Assembly: GCF_000016165.1 (NCBI RefSeq)
Contig: NC_009253.1
Span: 3,235,484-3,299,483, forward strand
Direction: 5' to 3'
Length of the DNA: 64,000 bases
Source of the DNA: Desulforamulus reducens MI-1
GTDB lineage: Bacteria > Bacillota > Desulfotomaculia > Desulfotomaculales > Desulfotomaculaceae
Positions 7,459 to 20,025 of the stretch are shown in pieces. Under the pieces are notes generated by a model that was not told the origin of the DNA, ran no database searches, and was given only the letters and a program-made list of their open reading frames with translations. A program made the translations under genes and the position numbers. Positions within the stretch are counted from its first letter, which is position 1; the number at the start of each line of letters is the position of its first letter.

Positions 7459-9561
7459 TTACAGTCTGGTAAGAAGGGGACCAAGGATCAGGGAGATAGT
7501 ACCAGCAACCTTGATCAGGGGGTTCATAGCAGGACCGGAGGTATCTTTGCAGGGGTCACCTACAGTGTCACCAACAACGGCTGCTTTGTGTGGATCAGAC
7601 TTCTTACCACCCAAGTTGCCTTGCTCGATCCATTTCTTAGCGTTGTCCCAAGCACCACCAGCGTTAGACAGGAACAGAGCCATCAGAACACCAGTAACGG
7701 TTAAGCCACCTAAGAAACCAGCCAGAGCTTTTGCACCAAGGATGAAACCAACCAGTATGGGAGCAGATACAGCTACCATACCAGGGGCAACCATCTTGGA
7801 GATAGCAGAAGAAGTAGCAATGTCTACGCAACGAGCATAGTCAGCTTTTACACCAGGCTTGCCTTCCAGCAGACCAGGGATTTCACGGAACTGACGGCGA
7901 ACTTCTTCAACCATTCCGTAAGCAGCCTCACCAACGGCACGCATGGTTTGAGCACCTACTAAGAAAGGAATGGAACCACCGATAAACACACCAACCAGAA
8001 CCATGGGTTCAGTCAAGTTAACGATGAACTTGCCACCGGGCAGTACAGCAGCAAACTTGTGAGTTACTGCTTCAACGTATGCACTGAACAGAGCCAGAGC
8101 GGTCAGAGCAGCGGAACCAATGGCGAAACCTTTAGCGATAGCAGCGGTTGTGTTACCAACTGCATCCAGTTTGTCAGTCTTAGCACGAACTTCGGGAGGA
8201 AGTTCAGCCATTTCAGCGATACCACCAGCGTTGTCAGCAACAGGACCGAAGGAGTCCATAGCAACAACGAAACCAGCGGAGGAAAGCATACCCATAGCAG
8301 CCATAGCAATACCATAGATAGCCCATATTTCAGCTTTGTCAGCAGGAGCAGCGGATCCTACTGCCCAGAAGGAGAAGTAAATAGCACCAGCAAAGGTCAG
8401 CATGGGCAGGAAGGTAGATTCCATACCAACAGCCAGACCGTGGATAACGTTGGTAGCAGGGCCAGACTTGGATGCTTCAGCAATACGGTTAACGGAAGCC
8501 TTGCCAGTACCAGTGTACACTTCAGTTAAGTAACCAACGGCTACGTTAACAATCAAACCGGCTACAACAGCCATGAAAATACCAGTAGCAACAGAAGCAG
8601 CTTCACCAACGAAGGTAGCTTTTGCTACAAAGAAAACGCCAATAGCGGTTAAGATGTTGGTTACCCAGAGACCTACGTTCAAAGCAGCCTGGGGGTTACC
8701 ATCTTCGGAGGTACGTACACAGAAGGTACCGATAATAGCAGCGACAATACCAACAGCACCTACTAACATTGGGAAGATAATGCCAGCAAAACCAAACAGG
8801 GTGTTACCAATCAGCATAGCAGCGATGGTGGTAGCAGCATAGGATTCGAATAAGTCAGCACCCATACCAGCGGTATCACCAACGTTGTCACCTACGTTAT
8901 CAGCGATAACGGCAGGGTTACGTGGATCATCTTCAGGAATACCAGCTTCTACTTTACCTACAAGGTCAGCACCTACGTCAGCAGCTTTGGTGTAGATACC
9001 GCCACCAATACGAGCAAAGAACGCGATGGCAGAAGCACCAAATGCAAAGGAGTTAATAATGGTAGGTTGACCAAAGATGATGTACAGTACGGAAACGCCC
9101 AGCAGACCAAGACCAGCAACGGACAAACCCATAACAGCACCAGCACGGAAGGATACGTTTAGAGCTTTAGACAGACCGTGGCTGCGAGCAGCTTCAGCGG
9201 TACGAGCGTTAGATTTGGTGGTGGAGGTCATACCGATGTAACCAGCTACAGCAGACAAAGCCGCACCAACTAAGAAGGAGATCGCAGAAGCGGGGCCTAC
9301 AGGCATGTGTGCACTGCCGCCACCTTCTACAAAATACTGAGCAGCCCATAGAAGAACGAAAATGATAAGAGCAAAAGGAATCAATGTTTTGTACTGACGA
9401 TTTAGGAAAGCCATTGCACCTTCGTGAATAGCTTCGGAAATCTCACGCATTTTGGGTGTACCCATATCTTCTTTGAGGATGCTGGACAGAGTAAATAAGG
9501 CAAATAATAGAGCCAGCGCACCTGCACCCGCAGCGTAATAAGCAAGTGTCATATTTTCCAC
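7459..9561 (-). CDS. hppA: K+-stimulated membrane-bound pyrophosphatase
   Basis: A 700-residue ion-translocating pyrophosphatase with about 16 membrane helices. It couples hydrolysis of pyrophosphate to export of H+ or Na+. The substrate-binding signature [18 protein letters not shown] and the Asp-rich [17 protein letters not shown] are intact. The position that separates subclasses reads GNTTAA rather than GNTTKA; Ala there is the mark of K+-dependent enzymes, many of which pump Na+. Which ion is moved cannot be decided by eye. AAGGAGGG lies 10 bases before the GTG start (an ATG lies three codons in). It sits between secG and smpB, where RNase R is found in many Firmicutes. Confidence 0.96.
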   Translation of the reverse strand: MENMTLAYYAAGAGALALLFALFTLSSILKEDMGTPKMREISEAIHEGAMAFLNRQYKTLIPFALIIFVLLWAAQYFVEGGGSAHMPVGPASAISFLVGAALSAVAGYIGMTSTTKSNARTAEAARSHGLSKALNVSFRAGAVMGLSVAGLGLLGVSVLYIIFGQPTIINSFAFGASAIAFFARIGGGIYTKAADVGADLVGKVEAGIPEDDPRNPAVIADNVGDNVGDTAGMGADLFESYAATTIAAMLIGNTLFGFAGIIFPMLVGAVGIVAAIIGTFCVRTSEDGNPQAALNVGLWVTNILTAIGVFFVAKATFVGEAASVATGIFMAVVAGLIVNVAVGYLTEVYTGTGKASVNRIAEASKSGPATNVIHGLAVGMESTFLPMLTFAGAIYFSFWAVGSAAPADKAEIWAIYGIAMAAMGMLSSAGFVVAMDSFGPVADNAGGIAEMAELPPEVRAKTDKLDAVGNTTAAIAKGFAIGSAALTALALFSAYVEAVTHKFAAVLPGGKFIVNLTEPMVLVGVFIGGSIPFLVGAQTMRAVGEAAYGMVEEVRRQFREIPGLLEGKPGVKADYARCVDIATSSAISKMVAPGMVAVSAPILVGFILGAKALAGFLGGLTVTGVLMALFLSNAGGAWDNAKKWIEQGNLGGKKSDPHKAAVVGDTVGDPCKDTSGPAMNPLIKVAGTISLILGPLLTRL

Positions 9562-9602
9562 TTTGAAGTTACCCTCCTTGTCCCGATTTTAATTAATAGG
9601 AC

Positions 9603-9833
9603 CTACTTCCATACCACAAGAACCATTGAAGTAATTGCAAAGGCAATAGCGATGAAGGCTGTGAGCCTGCCGAGTTTTTCATCTAGACCTTTCTTCTTTC
9701 CCCCGAACAGTGTTTCAGCCCCGCCGGCAATGGCACCAGATAACCCGGCACTCTTACCCGACTGCAGTAAAACAGTTGCTATTAATGATAGTGCAATTAG
9801 TACGTGAATGGCAGTCACTAGACCTTTTAACAA
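9603..9833 (-). CDS. secG: preprotein translocase subunit SecG
   Basis: A 76-residue SecYEG subunit with two membrane helices (about 4-22 and 54-74). The conserved loop VLLQSGKSAGLSGAIAGGAE and the FGGKKKGLDEKL segment are diagnostic. AGGAGGT lies 6 bases before a TTG start. hppA follows by about 40 bases on the same strand. Confidence 0.93.
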   Translation of the reverse strand: MLKGLVTAIHVLIALSLIATVLLQSGKSAGLSGAIAGGAETLFGGKKKGLDEKLGRLTAFIAIAFAITSMVLVVWK

Positions 9834-9938
9834 AACTCCACCTCCTTTTATTGTTCTATGTAAAAAAAGGACTTGTATACTTCTGTATTATAGCATAACG
9901 TGAAATATGTGACAATCTTTATCCATGTGAAAATAGGC

Positions 9939-9968
9939 AGCCAAGGCTCCCCCTAACAAGCCCTGGCT
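9939..9968. terminator. terminator between eno and secG
   Basis: AGCCAAGGCT and AGCCCTGGCT form a stem around a 10-base loop. The plus strand continues CCTTTTTT and the minus strand GCCTATTTT. It probably ends the glycolytic transcript after eno. Confidence 0.55.
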
Positions 9969-10006
9969 CCTTTTTTCACCACTTTTGTGATTGTTTTAAC
10001 AAACCC

Positions 10007-11311
<1,305 letters not shown>

Positions 11312-11372
11312 TTAGTTCTTATTATCCATAAGCTATCTATAACTATAGGTTTTGCATTGGCCTTAAGCCCTG

Positions 11373-11441
11373 GGCTGTGGGCCGTGAGTCTTGAAGCAAA
11401 ATTATACTAACCCCAAAGCTCATGGCTCACGGCCCATGGCC
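11373..11441. repeat. inverted repeat between gpmI and eno
   Basis: GGCTGTGGGCCGTGAG (11373-11388) and CTCACGGCCCATGGCC (11426-11441) are near-perfect inverted arms around about 37 bases. The GC-rich palindromic style differs from the flanking AT-rich spacer and suggests a dispersed intergenic element or an mRNA-stabilising hairpin. Confidence 0.5.
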
Positions 11442-11472
11442 TGACCCCATAGACCATCCCTTAAGCCTCAGC

Positions 11473-13023
11473 CTATCCCTTAAGCAACAGACTCTTTCCT
11501 GTCATCTCTGCCGGTTTGGCTAAACCAAGAATATCCAGCATGGTGGGAGCAATATCCGACAAGCTGCCATCCTCCCGCAGTTTGGCACCTTTGTACTGAT
11601 TCCCTATGAGCACAAAGGGTACTGGGTCAGTGGTGTGGGCAGTAAAGGGGCCACCCTTTTCATCCAGCATTTTCTCTGCATTACCATGGTCAGCGGTGAC
11701 CAACACAGTGCCACCCTTCTCCAGCACAGCAGCAACCACCTTACCCAGACACTGATCCACCGTTTCAATGGCAACTTGTGTTGCTGCCAAGTCGCCGGTA
11801 TGTCCTACCATATCCGGGTTGGCAAAGTTGGTAATAATCACATCAAAGGTTTCTTTATTGATTTGCTCCACAAAGGCATCCGCTACCTCATAGGCCGACA
11901 TATCTGGTTTTAAATCATAAGTCGCTACCTTAGGAGAAGGAATTAGCACCCTTTCTTCATTGGGGTTCGGAGCCTCCACCCCGCCATTGAAGAAAAAGGT
12001 GACATGGGCATACTTTTCCGTTTCAGCCAACCTTAATTGCTTAAGGCCCTGTTTACTTAACCATTCCCCCAGGGTATTCACCAGTTTGTGGGTCGGAAAG
12101 GCCACCGGTGCCTCAATGGTTTTATCATATACCGTCATGCAAACAAAATACACCTGGGGGTGTTTGGTGCCCCGATCAAACCCTGCAAAGTCATCATCCA
12201 CAAAGGCCCGGGTAATTTGTCTAGCCCGGTCAGGGCGAAAATTAATAAAAATTACTGAATCCCCCTGGGAAATTTTGGCCAGCGGTTGTTTTTTGTCATC
12301 GGTGACAATGGTGGGTTTGACAAATTCATCGGTTTCGCCACGCTCATAGGCCACATCAATGGCCTCCAAGGGCGAGTTGGCCTGCAAGCCCTCAGAATAA
12401 ACCAGTGCCCTATAGGCCAATTCTGTGCGTTCCCAGCGGCAGTCTCGATCCATGGCATAATAACGGCCACTGACTGTGGCCACCTGTCCCACTTGCTCTT
12501 CCTTCATCTTTGCTAAAAGTGCCCTCATGTAGAGTTTGGCGCTGGAGGGTGGTACATCACGGCCATCTAAAAAGGCATGATAATACACCTTAGACAATCC
12601 TTGCTGGGCCGCCAATTTTAAAACAGCAAAAATATGTTTAATATGACTGTGGACACCGCCGTCGGAAAGCAAGCCCATAATATGTAGTGCGGAGTCCTTT
12701 TCCTTGACGTTTTGGACCGCCCTTAATAACTCCGGGTTTTCAAAAAAATCCCCGTCTTTAATGGACTTGGTGATCCGAGTCAACTCCTGGTAAACCACCC
12801 GACCGGCGCCCATGTTTAAGTGCCCCACTTCAGAGTTCCCCATTTGCCCCTCCGGGAGACCCACCGCCTCCCCGGAGCAAGCCAAGGTTGTATGGGAGGA
12901 ATTGGCTAAGATTTGATTCATATTAGGTGTTGACGCCTGGGCTATGGCATTGCCGTTTTTATCCTGACTTAACCCCCAACCATCCAGGATAACCAAAGCC
13001 AGGGGCTTTCGTTCTTGGCTCAA
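11473..13023 (-). CDS. gpmI: 2,3-bisphosphoglycerate-independent phosphoglycerate mutase
   Basis: The 516-residue Mn-dependent mutase that interconverts 3- and 2-phosphoglycerate. It has the alkaline-phosphatase fold: metal-binding ILDGWG, the catalytic Ser in GNSEVGHLNMGAGR, the substrate region FLDGRDVPPSSA and the C-terminal metal site VTADHGNAEKM and AHTTDPVPF. GGAGG lies before a TTG start at 13023. Part of the glycolytic operon. Confidence 0.97.
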   Translation of the reverse strand: MSQERKPLALVILDGWGLSQDKNGNAIAQASTPNMNQILANSSHTTLACSGEAVGLPEGQMGNSEVGHLNMGAGRVVYQELTRITKSIKDGDFFENPELLRAVQNVKEKDSALHIMGLLSDGGVHSHIKHIFAVLKLAAQQGLSKVYYHAFLDGRDVPPSSAKLYMRALLAKMKEEQVGQVATVSGRYYAMDRDCRWERTELAYRALVYSEGLQANSPLEAIDVAYERGETDEFVKPTIVTDDKKQPLAKISQGDSVIFINFRPDRARQITRAFVDDDFAGFDRGTKHPQVYFVCMTVYDKTIEAPVAFPTHKLVNTLGEWLSKQGLKQLRLAETEKYAHVTFFFNGGVEAPNPNEERVLIPSPKVATYDLKPDMSAYEVADAFVEQINKETFDVIITNFANPDMVGHTGDLAATQVAIETVDQCLGKVVAAVLEKGGTVLVTADHGNAEKMLDEKGGPFTAHTTDPVPFVLIGNQYKGAKLREDGSLSDIAPTMLDILGLAKPAEMTGKSLLLKG

Positions 13024-13061
13024 TATGGAACCTCCTCATCCCAAGGTTCGAGATTAAAATT

Positions 13062-13100
13062 CGAGGTTCACAGCAAAAACCTCGAGGTATCCAAACCTCG
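13062..13100. repeat. short CGAGGTT palindromic cluster between tpiA and gpmI
   Basis: CGAGGTT (13062-13068) and AACCTCG (13078-13084) form a hairpin. Another CCTCGAGG palindrome overlaps it and a further AAACCTCG follows. It is a small repeat cluster of unknown role in the operon spacer. Confidence 0.4.
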
Positions 13101-13117
13101 TCATATCTTTAAGGCTT

Positions 13118-13870
13118 CTACAAACAATTCTTTATAATACCTGCAAAGTCTTCTACCTTCAGGCTGGCGCCGCCCACCAGTCCGCCATCAATATCCGGCT
13201 GGGCCATTAACCCCCGGGCATTACCAGGCTTAACACTGCCGCCGTATTGAATGCGTACAGCCTCTGCAGCAGCACCGCCAAACTGACCATCAATGACCTG
13301 CCGAATGATCTGATTGACCTGCTGGGCGTCCTCGTCGGAGGCCGTTTGGCCCGTACCAATGGCCCAAATAGGTTCATAGGCAATAACCAGTCCTGCCACT
13401 TGCTCCGGCCTTAACCCAGCCAAAGCACCTGTGGTCTGCTGGGTAACAATCTGCTCGGTGCTGCCGGCTTCCCGTTGCTCCAGGGTTTCCCCCACACAGA
13501 CAATGGGAACCAGCCCAACCTCCAAAGCTGCCTTTACCTTCTGGTTAACATTCTGGTCCGTTTCTCCAAAGTACTGTCGTCTCTCGGAATGACCTAAAAT
13601 AACATATTTTACCCCCAGCTCCTGCAGCATGGCGGGTGCTATTTCCCCGGTAAAAGCCCCCTGGGCTTCCCAGTGCATATTTTGTGCTCCCAAAGCAATA
13701 TTACTTCCCTTGAGGGCCTCCGCCACCGGAGCCAGGGCAGTAAAGGTGGGACACACAACAACTTCAACACCATTGCCAAGATCCTTTTGTTTTAGTTCCT
13801 GCACAAAGCTTACCGCTTCGGCCACAGTTTTATGCATTTTCCAATTTCCAGCAATAATTAATTTCCTCAT
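13118..13870 (-). CDS. tpiA: triose-phosphate isomerase
   Basis: A 250-residue TIM barrel interconverting dihydroxyacetone phosphate and glyceraldehyde 3-phosphate. Catalytic residues are in place: Lys in GNWKMHKT, His in ILGHSERR and Glu in AYEPIWAIGTG; the phosphate loop IQYGGSVKPGN is present. GAGGGGG precedes the ATG. Part of the glycolytic operon between pgk and gpmI. Confidence 0.98.
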   Translation of the reverse strand: MRKLIIAGNWKMHKTVAEAVSFVQELKQKDLGNGVEVVVCPTFTALAPVAEALKGSNIALGAQNMHWEAQGAFTGEIAPAMLQELGVKYVILGHSERRQYFGETDQNVNQKVKAALEVGLVPIVCVGETLEQREAGSTEQIVTQQTTGALAGLRPEQVAGLVIAYEPIWAIGTGQTASDEDAQQVNQIIRQVIDGQFGGAAAEAVRIQYGGSVKPGNARGLMAQPDIDGGLVGGASLKVEDFAGIIKNCL

Positions 13871-13897
13871 AATGACGACACCCCCTCTAACGTACGA

Positions 13898-13929
13898 AGA
13901 AGTGAGAAGTTATGTCCCTTCTCACTTCT
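13898..13929. repeat. perfect 12-bp hairpin between pgk and tpiA
   Basis: AGAAGTGAGAAG and CTTCTCACTTCT pair perfectly around an 8-base loop. There is no T-run on the minus strand, so it is more likely an RNA-processing or stability hairpin than a terminator. Confidence 0.5.
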
Positions 13930-13971
13930 ACAGTATACCGTTATTTTTTATTTAAATCTGCAAATTTATTC

Positions 13972-15153
13972 CTATTTATCCTGCAGGGCAGCCACACCTG
14001 GCAGTACTTTGCCTTCTAAGAATTCCAGCGAAGCACCACCGCCGGTGGAAATATGACTGATCCGATCCGCCACACCCACCTTGTTCACCGCCGCTACGGA
14101 GTCGCCACCGCCCACAATGGTGATGGCATTGGACTCTGCCAAGGCCTTGGCCACAGCCTCGGTACCTTTGGCAAAGGCATCCATTTCAAAGACACCCATG
14201 GGTCCGTTCCAAACCACGGTGGCAGCTTTTTTAGCAGCGGCTGCATAACACTCTGCAGTGTCCGGTCCAATGTCCAAAATCATCCAATCAGCCGGCACCC
14301 CGCTAACTGGAACCACCCCTTGTTGGGCATTTGGTTCCATGGCCAGGGCCACCACAGCATCATTGGGTAGTAACAATTCCACCTTCTGAGCCTTAGACCG
14401 TTCCAGCAATTCCTTGGCCAGCTCAACCTTATCCGGTTCAATGAGGGATTTGCCAATATCGTAACCTTGGGCCTTGAGGAAGGTATTAGCCATACCGCCG
14501 CCAATGATCAAGGTGTCCACCTTGCTTAACAGGTTCTCAATGACCCCAATCTTATCGGAAACCTTAGCTCCACCAATGATGGCCACAAAGGGACGTTCAG
14601 GATTGGTAACCGCCTTGCCGAGATTTTCTAATTCCTTTTCCATCAGAAAGCCAGCCACAGCAGGCAGGTACTCAGCAATACCTGCGGTGGAAGCATGGGC
14701 CCTGTGGGCAGCACCAAAGGCATCATTGACAAAAAGATCTGCCAGTTGAGCCAATTGTCTGGCATACTTCTCATCATTTTTAGTCTCTTCTCCGTGGAAA
14801 CGAACATTCTCCAGCAGCAGTACATCGCCGTCCTTCATCTGGGCAATGGCCTGTTGGGGTTCGGTTCCTACAGATTCATTAACCTTGACAACTTCCTGGC
14901 CCAGAAGTTCAGAAAGCCGTTTGGCAACGGGATTCAGGCGGTATTTCTCCACCACTTCTCCCTTGGGTCGACCCAGGTGGGAGGCCAAAATTACCCTGGC
15001 TCCCTGACCCATTAAATATTGGATGGTGGGTAAAGCCTTTTGAATACGAGTATCGTCGGTAATTTTCTCTCTGTCCAAGGGTACATTAAAGTCCACCCGG
15101 ACAAAGACCCTTTTACCCTTTACGTCGACGTCCCTAACGGACTTCTTTTGCAT
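13972..15153 (-). CDS. pgk: phosphoglycerate kinase
   Basis: A 393-residue two-domain kinase making ATP from 1,3-bisphosphoglycerate. RVDFNVPLD and SHLGRPKG (substrate side), the hinge region [13 protein letters not shown] and the nucleotide-binding [11 protein letters not shown] are all intact. The start ATG lies 3 bases after the gap stop, so gap and pgk are translated as one unit. Confidence 0.98.
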   Translation of the reverse strand: MQKKSVRDVDVKGKRVFVRVDFNVPLDREKITDDTRIQKALPTIQYLMGQGARVILASHLGRPKGEVVEKYRLNPVAKRLSELLGQEVVKVNESVGTEPQQAIAQMKDGDVLLLENVRFHGEETKNDEKYARQLAQLADLFVNDAFGAAHRAHASTAGIAEYLPAVAGFLMEKELENLGKAVTNPERPFVAIIGGAKVSDKIGVIENLLSKVDTLIIGGGMANTFLKAQGYDIGKSLIEPDKVELAKELLERSKAQKVELLLPNDAVVALAMEPNAQQGVVPVSGVPADWMILDIGPDTAECYAAAAKKAATVVWNGPMGVFEMDAFAKGTEAVAKALAESNAITIVGGGDSVAAVNKVGVADRISHISTGGGASLEFLEGKVLPGVAALQDK

Positions 15154-15156
15154 GGT

Positions 15157-16227
<1,071 letters not shown>

Positions 16228-16236
16228 TTAATATGT

Positions 16237-16250
16237 CACAATACATTGTG
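16237..16250. promoter_or_regulatory. candidate operator upstream of gap
   Basis: CACAAT-AC-ATTGTG is a perfect 6-bp inverted repeat with a 2-base centre, 33 bases upstream of the gap ATG. A possible promoter lies just upstream on the minus strand (TTGAAA, then TACAAT, spacing about 19). The half-site orientation is the reverse of Rex boxes, so the regulator is unknown. Confidence 0.4.
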
Positions 16251-16328
16251 CTCCTATTAAATTGTATGTCTTATTTAGAAAATGTTTTCAACATTCATAG
16301 CAAATTCCCTGCCATTTACAAGAAATTT

Positions 16329-17741
16329 TTAATATCTTTTTCTCCTGGTTGTGGCAGGGATACCTAATTCATCGCGGTATTTTGTAACTGTCCTACGAGA
16401 TATCTTAACCCCTCGTTTAGCAAACAATTCAGCAATCTTTTGATCACTGAGGGGACTGGAAGTATCCTCTTGTTGAATAATCTCCTGCAAAATCTTTTTT
16501 AGACTCTCCGCAGATACCTGGGAGCCACTGGCATCATCAAGTCCCGAGGAAAAGAAATACCTCATTTCAAAGACACCCTGGGGGGTTTGTATGTACTTAT
16601 TAGAGGTGGCCCGACTAACGGTGGACTCGTGAACGCCAACAATCTCGGCAACTTTTTTCAGGTTTAGGGGCTTCAAAAATTTTACCCCGTAATCCAGAAA
16701 GTCATGTTGCAATTCCACCAGGCAATTGGCCACTTTGTACAACGTTAACCGACGCTGTTCAATGCTGCGTATTAACCAGGCCGCTGCATTTAGCTTTTCC
16801 TCCACAAACTGTTTCGTATTCTGATCGGCAGAACTATTTTTCGCTAAAACCCTGCGGTAGGTATTGTTAATGGAAAGACGTGGAATAGCCACATCATTAA
16901 CCAAAATAACATACTTTCCCTCTACCTTTTCCACCACCACATCCGGGGTGATATAGCGCAAGTCATCGTTTTGGCTGAAATTTCTACCGGGCTTTGGTTC
17001 CAGCTTTTTAATAATATCGGCTGCCCGTTGAATTTCCTGGGGAGATACATTTAATTTGGCGGCAATCTTAGCCACTTTTCCTGTGGCCAGATCTGGTAAA
17101 TATTGATCGATCAATGCATTTACCAGGGGATCATCAATTTTTAAAAACTCCAACTGAATTCTTAGGCATTCTTTTAAATCCCTGGCCCCTACACCGTGGG
17201 GGTCAAAACCTTGCAAAATCCGCAGGGCCCTTTCCAACTGATCCAACCCCACTGCCAGCTGTTGCCCTGCTTCTTCCAGACCAATACCCAGATAACCCCT
17301 GGGGTCAATATTACCAATGAAATATTGAACAATTCTTTTTAAATCTTCATCGGCCCGGCTGAGGCTCAGTTGAAAGGTTAGGTGTTCGATTAGGGTGGGT
17401 GTATGGGTCACAAACTGCTCAAAACTAGGTTGTTCAGTAGTCTCCCTCTGATTTCTGCCCGGGGAAAACCCCAGGTCGCTGCGGTCTTGAAAATACTCTT
17501 CCCAGTCCATGTCAAATTCTTTCTTATCTATTTTCTCTGAATGGGCTTCTCGGGTGGTATTTGGGTCCTCCTGACGCTCCTGGTCGTACTCCTTAACTTC
17601 CAACATAGGGTTTTCCAACACCTGTTGTTCTACGTATTCCACCAACTCCAGGGAAGATAACTGCAATACCGTGATGGCCTGACGAAGCTCAGGTGTCATA
17701 ATAAGTTTTTGGGTCTGCTCTAAATTAAGTCCGAAGTCCAT
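16329..17741 (-). CDS. rpoN: RNA polymerase sigma-54 factor
   Basis: Sigma-54 (470 residues) directs RNA polymerase to -24/-12 promoters that need an AAA+ activator. The N-terminal Gln/Leu-rich activator-interacting region (LNLEQTQKLIMTPELRQAI), the core-binding region, the helix-turn-helix around VGVHESTVSRATSNK and the RpoN box (RRTVTKYRDELGIP) near the C-terminus are present. GGAG lies 7 bases before the ATG at 17741, so I prefer it over the in-frame TTG two codons upstream. Confidence 0.96.
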   Translation of the reverse strand: MDFGLNLEQTQKLIMTPELRQAITVLQLSSLELVEYVEQQVLENPMLEVKEYDQERQEDPNTTREAHSEKIDKKEFDMDWEEYFQDRSDLGFSPGRNQRETTEQPSFEQFVTHTPTLIEHLTFQLSLSRADEDLKRIVQYFIGNIDPRGYLGIGLEEAGQQLAVGLDQLERALRILQGFDPHGVGARDLKECLRIQLEFLKIDDPLVNALIDQYLPDLATGKVAKIAAKLNVSPQEIQRAADIIKKLEPKPGRNFSQNDDLRYITPDVVVEKVEGKYVILVNDVAIPRLSINNTYRRVLAKNSSADQNTKQFVEEKLNAAAWLIRSIEQRRLTLYKVANCLVELQHDFLDYGVKFLKPLNLKKVAEIVGVHESTVSRATSNKYIQTPQGVFEMRYFFSSGLDDASGSQVSAESLKKILQEIIQQEDTSSPLSDQKIAELFAKRGVKISRRTVTKYRDELGIPATTRRKRY

Positions 17742-17788
17742 TCGCAAGCTCCATCACCCCCGTTGTTTAAACCAAATTTCGAAAAATA

Positions 17789-17817
17789 TAAATATACTAT
17801 TTAGAATTATCGTACAA
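17789..17817 (-). promoter_or_regulatory. promoter for rpoN
   Basis: Minus strand TTGTAC (17817-17812), 17-base spacer, TATTTA (17794-17789), in the AT-rich gap between the MBL-fold gene and rpoN. Confidence 0.45.
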
Positions 17818-17861
17818 TAAAAACCTAGTAATCATTTCTATTTCTCTGCTGTAATATCCTT

Positions 17862-18848
17862 TTAGCGCCTGAGTATTTCCGCAATATTGTAGTTTCCCCC
17901 ATCCACCGCATAGAGGGTGCGTACGCCGCTGGTCTGCTCTACATAGGTTGCCATGGGGGGCCGGAGGTCGTCGGGGCTCAGGCAGCAATGGTTAAAATGC
18001 GTCATGATGCACAGTTTTACTTTGCTGCCCCGGAGTAAATGAGCTAGCCCCAATGTGGTTATATGCCGATGCGCATAGACATTATGACTGGTGACATTGG
18101 CAATTAGAACATCCACCTGGCTAAAGGCTTCCTTTATATCGGTACGGTAATCAACAATATCAATTAAATCCATGATCGGTCCCCGGTAGGATAAATCCTT
18201 CGACCCTTCGGGGGTGGTATATCCCTGGATATAATTGGTATCACTGGTGTAACCAAGGGTTAAACTTTCTGTCTGTAAAATAAAGCCATAGTTTTCCTCC
18301 CCGTGATAAGCCGGTATCGGTGTCAGGGCAACCTTTCCTATGGGCATCGGTTGGTGGGCCTCCAGAATTCTTACCGTCGGCCCCCCTTTATAGCCAGAAA
18401 GTCGATCCTTACCTTGGTGGTAGATGCTTAATAGTCTGTCTCGCTCCAATACCTGCCTAGGTGCCAGTACAACCCCCCGACGGACAAACATACCCCAGCA
18501 CATGGCCTCAATGACGGCCTCGGCCCCGGCATAGTGGTCCAGATGTCCATGGGAGATAAAAATCCCATCCAGAGAACCCAGATCAAGACCTGCCTCCCGG
18601 GCCCGCACCACAGCCCCGGGTCCCGGATCCACATAAAGACGTAGTCCATCCACCACTAAGATAAAGCCAGCTGTTCTCGGCACCTGGCTAAAAACTGCCT
18701 CGGGATTCCCACCGGTACCCAAAAAAAGGACACTGGCACCCGGAGCTGCCGGGGCGGGTTCCTGCCGATGGCGATATTTAGTATAGGACTCTATGGCGGC
18801 GGTTCCGGTTTTCTCTCTTAATTCTTGGTCAATCTTCTTTATATCCAT
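17862..18848 (-). CDS. MBL-fold metallo-hydrolase
   Basis: A 328-residue metallo-beta-lactamase-fold protein. The metal signature [13 protein letters not shown] and upstream [18 protein letters not shown] are clear; later His/Asp ligands include YTSDTN and MTHFNH. This arrangement resembles RNase Z/AhpC-type phosphodiesterase-like hydrolases, but the substrate is unknown. The ATG at 18848 has GGAAGG before it and overlaps the end of whiA by 20 bases, so the two are probably co-expressed. A longer open frame upstream lies inside whiA and is not used. Confidence 0.85.
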   Translation of the reverse strand: MDIKKIDQELREKTGTAAIESYTKYRHRQEPAPAAPGASVLFLGTGGNPEAVFSQVPRTAGFILVVDGLRLYVDPGPGAVVRAREAGLDLGSLDGIFISHGHLDHYAGAEAVIEAMCWGMFVRRGVVLAPRQVLERDRLLSIYHQGKDRLSGYKGGPTVRILEAHQPMPIGKVALTPIPAYHGEENYGFILQTESLTLGYTSDTNYIQGYTTPEGSKDLSYRGPIMDLIDIVDYRTDIKEAFSQVDVLIANVTSHNVYAHRHITTLGLAHLLRGSKVKLCIMTHFNHCCLSPDDLRPPMATYVEQTSGVRTLYAVDGGNYNIAEILRR

Positions 18849-19797
18849 GGTATTCCTTCCCTGACCGCAGTTTTTCCGCCAAACGTTCAATTTTTCGGAT
18901 GCGATGGTTTACCCCGGATTTACCCACCGGGGGCGTCCAAAGTTCCCCCAATTCTTTTAAACTGGCATCGGGATATTGTAATCGGTATTCTGCAGTTTCC
19001 TTCAGGGGCTTTGGCAGCTTTTCCAAACCAATTCTATCAGCCAGAAACTTAATATTTTCCAATTGCCTTACAGCAGCATTGACCGTTTTATTTAAATTGG
19101 CTGTTTCACAGTTCACCAGCCGGTTGACCTGGTTGCGTACCCCTTTATAAATACGAGCATTCTCAAAATCCAACAGGGCTGAATGGGCCTCCATTAAGTT
19201 AAGACAGTCAATGATTTGCTCACTGCCCTTCAGATACACCACATACCAGTTTTTACGGGGGCTAACCTTGGCGGGCAACTGAAAGTACTGCATCAACTCC
19301 ACTAGATCCTGGGCATGTTTCTGATTATCCGTAATAATTTCCAAATGATAGGTCCCTTCGGGATTGTTAACGGAGCCACCGCCCAAAAAGGCCCCCCTTA
19401 AGTAAGCCTTACGACAGCAGTCCCGGGCAATTAAATCTTTGACAATTCCTTCTTCTGTAAAACTAAAACTCCCGGCCTGAAAACCCAGGGCCTTAAATAT
19501 CTCTTCAATGCCCGGTTGGGCAGGAATCCGAACGATATAAACATTATTTTTACGCAGTCGCACCTTGCGTCGCACCATAATCTCTGTGGACAGACCAAAT
19601 AAATTTTTCAATAGCGTAAAAATTTTTCTAGCAACGGCTGCGTTTTCCGTGACAATATTAAGGGAAAATTTCTTTTGGCCACTGATCTGGACACTGCCAT
19701 CCATCTTAATCAGGGCAGCCAATTCTGCCATTCGGCAACATTTTTTACTTCCCACAACCCGTGCCAGTTCATTTTTTGTTACTGCCGAGAAGGACAT
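18829..19797 (-). CDS. whiA: DNA-binding protein WhiA
   Basis: A 322-residue DUF199 protein. It has the N-terminal degenerate LAGLIDADG homing-endonuclease-like domain ([30 protein letters not shown]) and a C-terminal helix-turn-helix ([20 protein letters not shown]). It acts in division and sporulation-linked regulation in Gram-positives. GGAGGGG precedes the ATG at 19797. The usual neighbours rapZ and yvcK are not upstream here. Confidence 0.95.
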   Translation of the reverse strand: MSFSAVTKNELARVVGSKKCCRMAELAALIKMDGSVQISGQKKFSLNIVTENAAVARKIFTLLKNLFGLSTEIMVRRKVRLRKNNVYIVRIPAQPGIEEIFKALGFQAGSFSFTEEGIVKDLIARDCCRKAYLRGAFLGGGSVNNPEGTYHLEIITDNQKHAQDLVELMQYFQLPAKVSPRKNWYVVYLKGSEQIIDCLNLMEAHSALLDFENARIYKGVRNQVNRLVNCETANLNKTVNAAVRQLENIKFLADRIGLEKLPKPLKETAEYRLQYPDASLKELGELWTPPVGKSGVNHRIRKIERLAEKLRSGKEYHGYKED

Positions 19798-19975
19798 GGG
19801 CACCCCTCCACTTCACAAAAGATATTATACCACAGTTAAAATGGCACAATATGGTCTGATGCAAATTTTATACCATTATATCAATATGTTAATAGATTGC
19901 CCCAGTTTATAAAAAATTGCTGGCCTAATAACTTCCATAAATTGTAAAAAATTTATAATTTTTACTTCTAACTAG

Positions 19976-20004
19976 TTCACATGGAATAAATTTCCCTCTA
20001 TAAT
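19976..20004 (+). promoter_or_regulatory. promoter of the SGNH-like gene
   Basis: TTCACA (19976-19981), exactly 17 bases, then TATAAT (19999-20004), 21 bases before the TTG start. Confidence 0.65.
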
Positions 20005-20025
20005 GATTTGGGAGAGTGATGACAA

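Noticed and set aside
8059-8529. Plus-strand frame of 156 codons opposite hppA (Ser/Thr-rich)
   Set aside because: Shadow of the pyrophosphatase gene; composition is that of a reversed membrane protein code.
16231-16260. Rex-type redox operator upstream of gap
   Set aside because: Rex boxes read TTGTG ... CACAA; here the half-sites are CACAAT ... ATTGTG, the reverse arrangement.
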